Assembly: GCA_002329155.1 (NCBI GenBank)
Contig: DCXY01000026.1
Coordinates: forward strand, 1 to 39,741
Direction: 5' to 3'
DNA: 39,741 bases
DNA from: Stenotrophomonas sp. UBA2124
GTDB lineage: Bacteria; Pseudomonadota; Gammaproteobacteria; Xanthomonadales; Xanthomonadaceae
Below the pieces are notes generated by a model, which saw only the letters and a program-made list of their open reading frames with translations, did no database searches and was not told the origin of the DNA. How positions within the stretch are numbered: position 1 is the stretch's first letter; every line of letters starts with the position of its first letter. Made by a program: the position numbers and the translations under genes. Shown in pieces: positions 1 through 7,193 of the stretch.

Positions 1-182
1 ACCGCTGGATCATCGACTCGCGTGACGAGGACACCGGTGCACGCCTGGACGATCTGGAAGATCCGTTCAAGCTGTACCGCTGCCACACCATCATGAACTG
101 CGCGCGCACCTGCCCGAAGGGTCTGAACCCGGCACTGGCAATCGCCGAAATCAAGAAGCTGATGATGGCGCGCCGCGCCTGA
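1..182 (+). CDS. sdhB: Succinate dehydrogenase iron-sulfur subunit, C-terminal part
   Basis: The window opens inside this gene; the reading frame starts at base 3 and ends with TGA at 180-182, leaving about 59 residues. SdhB carries the [2Fe-2S], [4Fe-4S] and [3Fe-4S] clusters that pass electrons from the flavoprotein SdhA to ubiquinone in complex II of the TCA cycle and respiratory chain. The visible part contains CHTIMNCARTCPKGLNP, the last cysteine cluster motif of the family, followed by the usual basic helix at the C terminus. The assembly factor gene sdhE follows after a repeat array. Identity is secure; the N-terminal two thirds lie outside the window. The last ten codons are copied twice more in the repeats immediately downstream. 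Confidence 0.95.
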   Translation, partial: RWIIDSRDEDTGARLDDLEDPFKLYRCHTIMNCARTCPKGLNPALAIAEIKKLMMARRA

Positions 183-682
183 TGCGGTAACCCTTCTCCC
201 TTTGGGAGAAGGTGCCCCGAAGGGGCGGATGAGGGGGTCCTGCTCCAAGGTTTTTGCTTCTTGAAACCCCGGTGCAGAATCTGCCCTCACCCCAACCCCT
301 CTCCCGCTCGCGGGAGAGGGGCTTAATCTTGAAGCTGGTGATGGTGCGCCGCGCCTGATGCGTAACCCTTCTCCCGCTTGCAGGAGAAGGTGCCCCGCAG
401 GGGCGGATGAGGGGCTCTGCTTCAAGGTTTTTTGTTTCTTGAAACCCCGGTGCAGAATCTGCCCTCACCCCAACCCCTCTCCCGCTCGCGGGAGAGGGGC
501 TCGATCTTGAAGCTGATGATGGCGGGTCGGGCCTGATGCGGTAGCTCTTCCCCCGCCTGCGGGAGAAGGTGCCCCGCAGGGGCGGATGAGGGGGCTCTGC
601 TTCAAGGTTTTTGTTTCTTGAAACCGCAGTGCAGAATCTGCCCTCACCCCAACCCCTCTCCCGCTCGCGGGAGAGGGGCTTA
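150..682. repeat. Three-copy tandem repeat (units of about 176, 178 and 179 bp) between sdhB and sdhE
   Basis: Units begin at 150, 326 and 504. Each starts with a copy of the end of sdhB (the first is the real gene end; copies two and three would read LKLVMVRRA-stop and LKLMMAGRA-stop). Then come a hairpin of the CCCTTCTCCC/GGAGAAGG type, GGGGCGGATGAGGG, a spacer containing GGTTTTTTGTTTCTTGAAAC-like sequence, and a second palindrome starting CCCTCACCCCAACCCC and ending GGGAGAGGGGC. The hairpin loops differ between copies. The array fills the whole 512-base space between the two genes and ends about 12 bases before the sdhE start codon. The strong hairpins could act as a terminator or mRNA-stabilising structure between sdhB and sdhE. 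ORFs called across it are artefacts. Confidence 0.93.
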
Positions 683-694
683 ATCTTTGAGCCC

Positions 695-949
695 ATGCAG
701 ACCGAAGACGAAATCCTGTTGAAGAAGCTGCGCTGGCGGTGCCGGCGCGGCATGCGTGAGCTGGACCAGCTGTTCGGTCGCTATCTGGACCAGCGTTGGC
801 TGCAGGCTCCGGCATCCGAGCGCGCGGTTTTCCTGCAACTGCTGGAAACCGAAGACGATAAGTTGTGGCGCTGGTCCATGGGCTACGAGGCCTGCACGGA
901 TGCGCCACAGGCCGAACTGCTCAGCTACATCCGCTCCCTTCCGCTGTGA
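695..949 (+). CDS. sdhE: FAD assembly factor SdhE (succinate dehydrogenase flavinylation)
   Basis: This 84-residue protein matches the SdhE/YgfY/Sdh5 family in length and sequence. The family helps attach FAD covalently to SdhA (and to FrdA where present). The RGxxE motif is present as RGMRE at residues 18-22, inside the highly basic first helix (KKLRWRCRRG), and the acidic central part (LLETEDDKLWRW) is also typical. The ATG at 695 was chosen because it gives the standard N terminus; upstream codons in the frame lie in the repeat array. The ribosome-binding site is poor, as the repeat array ends just before the start. It sits next to sdhB, and a YgfX-like gene overlaps its end, the usual sdhE-ygfX pairing. 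Confidence 0.93.
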   Translation: MQTEDEILLKKLRWRCRRGMRELDQLFGRYLDQRWLQAPASERAVFLQLLETEDDKLWRWSMGYEACTDAPQAELLSYIRSLPL

Positions 950-1349
950 GTGGGCGCCTTCGCGCTGGCTGACCATCGCCCTGTGCGTGCTCGGCATGCT
1001 GGCCGCCACCGCAGTCCTTCTATGTGACCTTGGCCCTGACCTGGCGCACCCGCTGGCAGGGCTGGCCCTGCTCTGGGCCGTTGGCCTGGCCGTGCGCGAG
1101 CGCAGGCGGCCACGCCGCCAGCTGCTGATTCCCGCGCCGCCCCAGCCCGCCTGCCTGGATGGGCACCCGCTGCAGCAGCTGCAGCTGCTCGAACGCGGCC
1201 CGGTGCTGCTGTTGCGCTGGCGCACGGCCAACGCGCGCGGCAGCCTGCTGTTCCTGCCCGATACCCTGCCAGGCCCGCAGCGACGTGAACTGCGTCTGGC
1301 CGTTGGTGCCCATGCCGTTCCCCGTGATGCGGCGTCGATGGCAACATAG
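900..1349 (+). CDS. YgfX-like inner membrane protein
   Basis: About 149 residues if translation starts at the ATG at 900, which overlaps the end of sdhE by 50 bases. The recognisable part begins with the motif CEWAPSRWL followed by two hydrophobic stretches (roughly residues 22-40 and 43-57) and a soluble tail containing LLLRWR and LFLPDTL, a layout like the E. coli YgfX/CptA family. That family is encoded beside sdhE and has been linked to cell-division and cytoskeletal proteins in E. coli; whether that holds here is unknown. The exact start is uncertain: no good ribosome-binding site is visible and the conserved part could begin within sdhE's last codons. The overlap suggests translational coupling with sdhE. 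Confidence 0.7.
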   Translation: MRHRPNCSATSAPFRCEWAPSRWLTIALCVLGMLAATAVLLCDLGPDLAHPLAGLALLWAVGLAVRERRRPRRQLLIPAPPQPACLDGHPLQQLQLLERGPVLLLRWRTANARGSLLFLPDTLPGPQRRELRLAVGAHAVPRDAASMAT

Positions 1350-1372
1350 CGTCACTTCACGGGCAGACGCGC

Positions 1373-2614
1373 ATGTTCAAACCCTTACCAGTCGCAATCG
1401 GATTGCGTTACCTGCGGGCCAAGCGCCGCAACGGCTTCATCTCCTTCATTTCAATGGCATCGATCCTGGGCATCGCGCTGGGCGTCATGGTGCTGATCAC
1501 CACGCTGGCGGTGATGAGCGGCTTCCAGAAGGAAATCCGCGACCGCCTGCTGCAGATGTCGGCCCATGCCACGGTAAGCGCCGATGGCGAGCCGATGGCG
1601 GACTGGCAGCACGCGGTGGACGTGGCGATGAAGGACCCGCGCGTGGCGGGCGCCGCGCCGTATATCGAGATCCAGGCCATGCTGGCCGGGCCGCGCGTGC
1701 AGGGTGCCATCGTGCAGGGTGTCGACCCGGCGCAGGAGCCCAAGGTGTCGGTGCTGGCCGAGAAGATGAAGAAGGGCTCGCTGGATGACCTGAAACCGGA
1801 CGAGTTCAACATCGTGCTTGGCCAGGAGCTGGCCATCTGGTTGGGCGTGGACGTGGGCGACAATGTGGTCGCCACGCTGGCTGAAGCACAGGGCACGCCG
1901 ATGGGTGCCATGCCACGGGTCAAGCGTTTCAAGGTCAGCGGCGTGTTCGAGGCCGGTTCCAACGAAGTGGACCGCGGCGTGGCCTTCGTCAACATGCAGG
2001 ACCTGGAGCGTGTGCTGCGCATGGACGGCGTGACCGGCGTGCGCCTGAAAATGCACGACATGGACCAGGCCTACACGGTGGCGCGCGATCTGGCGGTCAA
2101 CCTCAAGGGCTATTACCGCGTGAGCGACTGGACCCAGGAGAACGCCAACCTGTACCACTCGCTGCGCATGGAAAAGACGGTGATGGGCATTCTGCTGTCG
2201 CTGATCATCGCCATGGGCGCGTTCAATCTGGTGTCCTCGCAGGTGATGCTGGTTACCGACAAGCAGGCCGACATCGCCATCCTGCGCACGCTGGGCCTGA
2301 CCCCGGGCGGCGTGATGCAGGTGTTCATGGTGCAGGGCACGCTGATCGGTGTGTTCGGCACCATTGCCGGCGTCATCGGCGGCATCACTCTCACGCTCAA
2401 TCTGGAGCGCATCCTGGGCCTGATCGAATCGGTCTTCAACATCAAGCTGCTGCCGGAGGATGTGTACTACATCACCGGCCTGCCCACCGACATGCAGACC
2501 AGCGACATTGTCGTCATTACCCTGGTGGCGCTGCTGATGAGTTTCCTTGCAACCCTGTACCCGGCATGGCGCGCGGCACGCACGCAGCCGGCGGAGGCGC
2601 TGCGCTATGAGTAA
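1373..2614 (+). CDS. lolC: Lipoprotein-releasing ABC transporter permease LolC/LolE
   Basis: 413 residues, the normal length for LolC/LolE permeases, which with the ATPase LolD extract mature lipoproteins from the inner membrane and hand them to the chaperone LolA. The N terminus (GLRYLRAKRRNGFISFIS, then MASILGIALGVMVLI) is the family's characteristic first membrane segment. A periplasmic domain follows (about 50-265), then three C-terminal membrane helices and the end motif YPAWRAARTQPAEALRYE. Only one permease gene is present, so LolC-LolD may work as a homodimeric (LolF-like) permease, or a second permease gene lies elsewhere. The stop codon overlaps the lolD start by 8 bases, a clear operon arrangement. 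Confidence 0.94.
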   Translation: MFKPLPVAIGLRYLRAKRRNGFISFISMASILGIALGVMVLITTLAVMSGFQKEIRDRLLQMSAHATVSADGEPMADWQHAVDVAMKDPRVAGAAPYIEIQAMLAGPRVQGAIVQGVDPAQEPKVSVLAEKMKKGSLDDLKPDEFNIVLGQELAIWLGVDVGDNVVATLAEAQGTPMGAMPRVKRFKVSGVFEAGSNEVDRGVAFVNMQDLERVLRMDGVTGVRLKMHDMDQAYTVARDLAVNLKGYYRVSDWTQENANLYHSLRMEKTVMGILLSLIIAMGAFNLVSSQVMLVTDKQADIAILRTLGLTPGGVMQVFMVQGTLIGVFGTIAGVIGGITLTLNLERILGLIESVFNIKLLPEDVYYITGLPTDMQTSDIVVITLVALLMSFLATLYPAWRAARTQPAEALRYE

Positions 2615-3314
2615 GGACACCATGGAATACGTGATCCGCGCCGAGGGCCTGGGCAAGACCTATGCCGAAGGCAAGATGCATACGCCGGTCTTTGATGGTC
2701 TGGACCTGGAAGTGGCACCGGGCGAGACCGTGGCCATCGTCGGTGCATCGGGCGCGGGCAAGAGCACCCTGCTGCACTTGCTGGGCGGGCTGGATATTCC
2801 CACCGCGGGCGAGGTGTATGTTGCCGGCCACCGCATGTCCACGCTGTCCGATACCGAGCGTGGGCGCCTGCGCAACCGTTCGCTGGGTTTCGTCTATCAG
2901 TTCCACCACCTGCTGCCGGAATTCACCGCGCTGGAAAACGTGATGATGCCGGTGATGCTGGGCGGGGCCAATGCGGATGACGCCAGCGCCAAGGCGGCGG
3001 CGCTGCTGGAATCGGTCGGGCTGGGGCACCGCCTGGAGCACAAGCCGGGCGAGCTCTCCGGTGGCGAACGCCAGCGTGCGGCCGTGGCGCGTGCGCTGGT
3101 CAATCAACCGGGCTGCGTGCTGGGTGACGAGCCCACCGGCAACCTGGACGACAGGACCGCTGCAACCGTGTTCGAGCTGATGCTGGAGTTGAACCGCGCC
3201 CACCGCACCAGCCTGGTACTGGTCACCCATGACCGGGGCCTGGCGCGGCGGCTGGACCGCGTGCTGGAGCTGCGCGAGGGCAGGCTGCATCAGCTGACCA
3301 GGGCTGAGGTCTGA
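2607..3314 (+). CDS. lolD: Lipoprotein-releasing ABC transporter ATP-binding protein LolD
   Basis: 235 residues. It powers lipoprotein release by the LolC permease encoded immediately upstream. Walker A is GASGAGKST at residues 46-54, the signature is LSGGERQR, and Walker B with the following D-loop reads GDEPTGNLD, as in LolD/MacB-type ATPases. The start ATG at 2607 overlaps the lolC stop (ATGAGTAA), so the two are translationally coupled; longer frames upstream lie inside lolC and are not used. Length and all motifs are normal. Confidence 0.95.
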   Translation: MSKDTMEYVIRAEGLGKTYAEGKMHTPVFDGLDLEVAPGETVAIVGASGAGKSTLLHLLGGLDIPTAGEVYVAGHRMSTLSDTERGRLRNRSLGFVYQFHHLLPEFTALENVMMPVMLGGANADDASAKAAALLESVGLGHRLEHKPGELSGGERQRAAVARALVNQPGCVLGDEPTGNLDDRTAATVFELMLELNRAHRTSLVLVTHDRGLARRLDRVLELREGRLHQLTRAEV

Positions 3315-3425
3315 GCGCAGGCCTACCCGGAGGCTGGGAGCGTTGTCCCTGAATTCACCGTGGCGGGCGGAATATCTAAGGCGTGAGTGGGCTCAGGTGG
3401 TTTCCCTGTAGACAGGAGTAGTGCC

Positions 3426-3893
3426 ATGAACAAGATGCTTACGGCGGTGATGGTGGCTGCCGCGATCGGTCTGGGCGGTTGCGCAAGTACCGGCAAGCTG
3501 AGCAGCGGCGAACGCCTGGAGTTGTACCGGGCCCATGCCGGCGCACCGGTGAGCAGCTTCCGGTACTTCGGTTCGCTCAATGGCTGGACCGAACTGGGTG
3601 ACAGCGCGCTGGCGGTGTGGACCCGGCCCAGCGAAGCCTGGTTGTTGACACTGGGCGGCCCCTGCATGGATCTGAGCTTCGCGCCGGCCATCAGCGTGAC
3701 CAACATGATGGGCCAGGTATCGGCGAAGTTCGACCGTGTGATCGTGCACGGCGCCGGCCCTGCGATGAGCATTCCCTGCCAGATCCAGACCATTCAGCCG
3801 CTGGACGTGAAGGCCCTGCGCGCCTCGGAAAAGGAACTGCGCGAAGCCAAGCTGCAGGAGCGCGAAGAGGCACAGCCTGCAGGCAGCAGGTAG
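3426..3893 (+). CDS. Small lipoprotein, DUF6491-like
   Basis: 155 residues. It begins with a signal sequence and lipobox (IGLGGC, cysteine about residue 19), so the mature protein is probably a lipoprotein. The body contains LYRAHAGAPVSSFRYFGSL and ALAVWTRPSEAWLLTLGGPC, which I recognise from a xanthomonad family of unknown function (DUF6491). Two further cysteines (in GGPC and SIPC) could form a disulfide. The C terminus is a charged helix rich in Glu and Lys. The start was placed at the ATG preceded by ACAGGAG. It follows the Lol genes, a fitting neighbourhood for a lipoprotein but not proof of a link; the 111-base gap suggests its own promoter. No function is claimed. Confidence 0.8.
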   Translation: MNKMLTAVMVAAAIGLGGCASTGKLSSGERLELYRAHAGAPVSSFRYFGSLNGWTELGDSALAVWTRPSEAWLLTLGGPCMDLSFAPAISVTNMMGQVSAKFDRVIVHGAGPAMSIPCQIQTIQPLDVKALRASEKELREAKLQEREEAQPAGSR

Positions 3894-3915
3894 GCCACCT
3901 TCGAGCAGGATGCAA

Positions 3916-3979
3916 AGCCGGGCAGTGCCCGGCTACAACTGGCAGGTGGTAGGCAGGGCGCCGGCCAGTGCCCGGCGCC
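3916..3979. repeat. Pair of GTAG-headed palindromes (SMAG/REP type), inverted dimer
   Basis: Two short palindromes face each other between the convergent genes for the lipoprotein and yggX. The first, 3916-3934, is AGCCGGGCAGTGCCCGGCT followed by CTAC, i.e. GTAG on the minus strand. The second has GTAG at 3949-3952 and a stem GGCGCCGG (3957-3964) / CCGGCGCC (3972-3979). A GTAG head before a GC-rich hairpin is the hallmark of the REP sequences described in Stenotrophomonas. Lying between convergent genes, the pair may also serve as a transcription stop or mRNA 3'-end protector. Confidence 0.8.
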
Positions 3980-3994
3980 AGGGTGTTGCTGGAG

Positions 3995-4270
3995 TCAGTT
4001 GGACCCGGGTGCGACGTAGCCTGCGGGCTTTTCCGCGCCGCCGTTGAACAGGTACTTCACCAGCTCTTCCTCAAGGAAGGCGCGGTGCTTGGGGTCGCGC
4101 GGTGATAGGCGGTTCTCGTTGATGAGCATGGTCTGGTGTGCCAGCCATGCCGCCCAGGCCTGCTTGCCGATGTTGGCGAAAATGCGCTGGCCCAGTTCGC
4201 CGGGGTAGGGCACGAAATCCAGACCTTCGGTTTCGCGTTGTTCGTATTGGCAGAAGACGGAACGGGGCAT
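3995..4270 (-). CDS. yggX: Fe(2+)-trafficking / oxidative damage protection protein
   Basis: 91 residues, the standard YggX size. The family protects Fe-S clusters from oxidative damage and is thought to move Fe(II). The N terminus MPRSVFCQYE with the conserved Cys7 is diagnostic, and the rest (GELGQRIFANIGKQAWAAWLAHQTMLINE) matches the family throughout. The start is the ATG preceded by AAGGA. It lies 16 bases downstream of mutY on the same strand, as in enterobacteria, and the two are almost certainly co-transcribed, pairing an Fe-S-protecting protein with a 4Fe-4S DNA glycosylase. Confidence 0.95.
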   Translation of the reverse strand: MPRSVFCQYEQRETEGLDFVPYPGELGQRIFANIGKQAWAAWLAHQTMLINENRLSPRDPKHRAFLEEELVKYLFNGGAEKPAGYVAPGSN

Positions 4271-4286
4271 GGCGTGATCCTTGGTT

Positions 4287-5342
4287 TCAATGCGCCGGAT
4301 GGCGCTCCAGCAGCTTGCGGATGGGGGCGGGCAGGCCAAGTGCGGCCAGTTCGGCGCGGCTTACCCAGCGCAGATCCTGATTGTCGCCAACCTTGGGCAA
4401 CAAGGCGACCTTGCGCGCGTGCAGCGGTTGCAGATGCAGCCGGTAGTGGCTGAAGGTATGGACGATGCGCGGCAGCTCGACGGTGTTTTCGTAGTCACCC
4501 TTGATGGTGCGCGCGAACCAGTCACGCATCTCGGTGTCGGTTTCGGCCTGTGGCAACGTCCACAACGAGGCCCAGACGCCGGTGGGAGGGCGCTTGAGCA
4601 GCAGGATGCGGCCTTTGCTGTCTTCCAGCAGCAGCGCGGTGGCTTCGCGCTCGGGCAGCTGCTTGCTGGGCTTGGGGGTTGGCAGTGCATCCACCAGCCC
4701 CTGTGCATGGGCGGCGCAGTCCTGCTGCAGTGGGCAGAGAATGCAGGCTGGTCTGCTGCGCGTGCAGAGGGTGGCGCCGAAATCCATCTGCGCCTGCGTG
4801 TAGTCGGCCATGCGCCCGGCAGGTACATACGCGACGTGCTCGGAAGCCAGTGCCCACAGCTGCTTCTCGATGGCGGGCAGGCCGGGGTAGCCGCTGATGC
4901 CGTGGAAGCGCGTCAGCACCCGTTTGACGTTGCCGTCGAGGATGGGGAAGGGCTCGTTCCACGCCTGGCTGAGAATGGCGCCTGCGGTGCTGCGGCCGAT
5001 GCCGGGCAGGGCCAGCAACGCATCGAAATTGCGCGGCAGGTCGCCGCCGTGCAGTTCCACGCATTGGCGCGCGGCGGCATGCAGGTTACGGGCGCGGGCG
5101 TAGTAACCCAGGCCTGCCCAATGCGCCATCAGTGTGTCGTTGTCGGCGGCGGCCAGGTCCGGCAGGGTGGGGAAGGAATGGATGAAGCGCAGGAAGTACG
5201 GAATCACCGTCGCCACCTGGGTCTGCTGCAGCATGATCTCAGACAGCCACACCCGGTACGGCGAGCGCGGGTGCTGCCACGGCAGGTCGTGCCGGCCGTG
5301 CTGGTCGAACCAGGTAAGCAGTTGGCTGGCGAAGGTGGGCAT
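4287..5342 (-). CDS. mutY: Adenine DNA glycosylase MutY
   Basis: 351 residues from the ATG at 5342; a GTG four codons upstream (5354) is also possible. MutY removes adenine mispaired with 8-oxoguanine. Visible features are the recognition helix with catalytic Glu35 (SEIMLQQTQV), the helix-hairpin-helix LPGIGRSTAGAI, the catalytic Asp136 in LDGNVKRVL, and the 4Fe-4S ligands Cys193, Cys200, Cys203 and Cys209 in the C-x6-C-x2-C-x5-C spacing. The C-terminal third is the NUDIX-like 8-oxoG-sensing domain (LLLEDSKGRILLLKRPP...). It is followed closely by yggX. Nothing is missing. Confidence 0.95.
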   Translation of the reverse strand: MPTFASQLLTWFDQHGRHDLPWQHPRSPYRVWLSEIMLQQTQVATVIPYFLRFIHSFPTLPDLAAADNDTLMAHWAGLGYYARARNLHAAARQCVELHGGDLPRNFDALLALPGIGRSTAGAILSQAWNEPFPILDGNVKRVLTRFHGISGYPGLPAIEKQLWALASEHVAYVPAGRMADYTQAQMDFGATLCTRSRPACILCPLQQDCAAHAQGLVDALPTPKPSKQLPEREATALLLEDSKGRILLLKRPPTGVWASLWTLPQAETDTEMRDWFARTIKGDYENTVELPRIVHTFSHYRLHLQPLHARKVALLPKVGDNQDLRWVSRAELAALGLPAPIRKLLERHPAH

Positions 5343-5389
5343 GGCTGGCTTCACGCTGGCGGATGGTTCCTGCTGCTCTTCTCAAACTG

Positions 5390-5473
5390 GACGGGAGAAG
5401 GTTCTCCAAAGACCTGAGGAACATGCGTTATTCCTCACCCCAGCCCCTGTCCCGCCTGCGGGCGAGGGGCTTT
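5390..5473. repeat. Short copy of the bipartite palindromic element between ftsY and mutY
   Basis: GGGAGAAGGTTCTCC near 5391-5405 followed by GACCTGAGG corresponds to a shrunken left arm. The right arm, 5435-5471, starts CCTCACCCCAGCCCCTG and closes with the hairpin CCGCCTGCGGGCGAGGGGC. Relative to the sdhB copies the spacer is much shorter. It sits just after the ftsY stop codon (ftsY runs leftward) and may form a 3' hairpin for that transcript. Confidence 0.7.
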
Positions 5474-5475
5474 GA

Positions 5476-6837
5476 TCAGGGGCTGCCCAAGGCCTGCGGG
5501 AGCAGGGCATCGACAAAGGCTTCGGCGTCGAACACGCGCAGGTCTTCCGGGCGCTCGCCGATGCCGGCGAAGCGGATCGGGATGCCGAACTCGCGGGCCA
5601 GCGCGAACACCACGCCGCCCTTGGCGGTGCCGTCCAGCTTGGTCACCACCAGGCCGGTGACACCGGCGGCGGCATGGAACTGGCGTACCTGCGACAGCGC
5701 GTTCTGGCCGGTGGTGCCGTCGATGACCATCAGCACTTCGTGCGGCGCACTGGCGTCGATCTTGCCGAGCACGCGGCGGATCTTGCTCAGTTCGTTCATC
5801 AGGCCGGTCTGCGTGTGCAGACGACCAGCGGTGTCGGCGATCAGCACGCTGGTGCCGCGTGCCTTGCCAGCCTGCAGCGCGTCGAACGCCACCGAGGCGG
5901 CATCGGCATTCTGGCCCTGCGCAACGACGCTGACGCCGTTGCGCTCACCCCATATCTGCAGCTGGGCGACGGCGGCGGCGCGAAAGGTATCGCCCGCGGC
6001 CAGCATCAGGCTGTGGCCCTGGTCCTTGAAGCGTTTGGCCAGCTTGCCGATGGTGGTGGTCTTGCCGACGCCGTTGACGCCCACGGTGAGGATGACGAAA
6101 GGCTTGGCGGCGGTGTCGATGACCAGCGGCTTGGCGACCGGCTGCAGCAGTGCGATGAGGTCGGCGCGCAGGGCGGCGAGCAGGGCATTGGCATCGGCGA
6201 ACTCGCGCGACTTCATGCGCTTGCGCAGGTTCTCGACCAGTGCGGTGGTTGCGGATACACCGACGTCAGCGGTGATCAACGCGGTTTCGATCTCGTCGAG
6301 CAGATCGTCGTCGAGCTTGGGGTTGCGCGAGAACAGGCCGCCGAAGCTGCGGGCGAAGTTGCTGTTGCGCAGGCGTTCGCGCCAGCCGACCTTGCCGGCG
6401 GGAGCGGCTGGTGCGGCGTTGGCCGGGATCAGTGCGTCGTCGCTGTCGCTGCTGTGTGCGGGCGGTTCGACGACTGCCGGGGCAGATGCGGCGGCGGTGA
6501 CGGGAGCAGGGGCGGGCGGAGCAGGTTGGGGTGGTTCCGGCTGCGGTGCGGGAATGGGGGCAGGGGGCGCGGTGACCGCCGGCTCCACCACGGCAGGGGC
6601 CGCAGCTTCCGCTGCAATCACCTTGTCAACAACTGTCCCGGTGACTGCTTCCGGTGTGGTTTCTACGGTTTCAGGCTGGGCCTGCTGCGGCTCGGCGAAC
6701 GCTTCGGCGATGTCGACAGGCGTGGAGGCTTCGGCCGGGGCCTTGGGGAACGCGGCGGCCAGATCCTCGGCGCTCAGCGTGGATGGCTTGGCGGGCTGTT
6801 GGGCCTCGTCTTTCTTGCGGCGGAAAAAGCTGAACAT
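5476..6837 (-). CDS. ftsY: Signal recognition particle receptor FtsY
   Basis: 453 residues. FtsY is the membrane-associated GTPase that docks the SRP-ribosome complex at the Sec translocon. The C-terminal NG domain is complete: P-loop GVNGVGKT (253-260), DTFRAAA (283-289), DTAGR (335-339) and TKLDGTAKGG (399-408). The N terminus begins MFSFFRRKKDE, a basic amphipathic membrane-binding patch, and then carries a long Ala/Pro/Glu-rich region (about 20-150) of low complexity. Such acidic N-terminal A regions are variable in the family. The ATG at 6837 is the only reasonable start. It lies between htpG and mutY on the same strand but is flanked by repeat-filled gaps on both sides, so it is probably transcribed on its own. 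Confidence 0.96.
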   Translation of the reverse strand: MFSFFRRKKDEAQQPAKPSTLSAEDLAAAFPKAPAEASTPVDIAEAFAEPQQAQPETVETTPEAVTGTVVDKVIAAEAAAPAVVEPAVTAPPAPIPAPQPEPPQPAPPAPAPVTAAASAPAVVEPPAHSSDSDDALIPANAAPAAPAGKVGWRERLRNSNFARSFGGLFSRNPKLDDDLLDEIETALITADVGVSATTALVENLRKRMKSREFADANALLAALRADLIALLQPVAKPLVIDTAAKPFVILTVGVNGVGKTTTIGKLAKRFKDQGHSLMLAAGDTFRAAAVAQLQIWGERNGVSVVAQGQNADAASVAFDALQAGKARGTSVLIADTAGRLHTQTGLMNELSKIRRVLGKIDASAPHEVLMVIDGTTGQNALSQVRQFHAAAGVTGLVVTKLDGTAKGGVVFALAREFGIPIRFAGIGERPEDLRVFDAEAFVDALLPQALGSP

Positions 6838-6924
6838 GGACGAAAAGAGCCTGAAATCAGGGGGCTATGGTAGCACTGGCGGGTGTTTTGCCGGGGCGGT
6901 GGGGCTGCTGGGGATTGGAGTGCT

Positions 6925-7162
6925 TACCCCTCCCCAGCCCTCCCCTTGGCTGCGCCAAAGGGAGGGTGTTTGTTCTGCGGCTTGCGGTGGGTTCCCTTGA
7001 GCGCCAGGCCCCCAGCGTCTGGCGGGCCCAGATCGAACCACTCGTATCGTGAGTCAGGCTCCAGCCCCCTCCCTTTTGCCGCAGGCAAAGGGGAGGGTTG
7101 GGGAGGGGTGAGGCCCAGCCCTCCCAGCAGATCCCGGGTGCGCTTGCGCTTACCCGGGCTAC
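6925..7162. repeat. Repeat-filled 356-base gap: two inverted palindromic arms and one GTAG-type REP
   Basis: The gap between htpG and ftsY (6838-7193) holds no credible gene. At 6925-6967 is an arm reading CCCCTCCCCAGCCCTCCCC with the hairpin CTTGGCTGCGCCAAAGGGAGGG. At 7058-7112 the same motif returns inverted, with CCCTCCCTTTTGCCGCAGGC leading to GGGTTGGGGAGGGGTGAGG, so the pair could fold into one long structure. At 7133-7162 is CCCGGGTGCGCTTGCGC followed by TTACCCGGGCTAC, a GTAG-headed REP on the minus strand identical in type to the pair at 19224-19328. These lie downstream of htpG on its transcript. Confidence 0.75.
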
Positions 7163-7193
7163 CAAGGCTGAAAAGCGCAACAACCCGACCCGA

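Noticed and set aside
150..682. A CRISPR-like repeat array.
   Set aside because: Units are contiguous, about 177 bases, self-palindromic and carry gene-end copies; no regular short repeat with unique spacers and no cas genes.
151..908. Minus-strand frames of 147-200 codons over the sdhB-sdhE gap.
   Set aside because: They translate the tandem palindromic repeats (RERERGWGEG-like peptides) and then cross sdhE; not genes.
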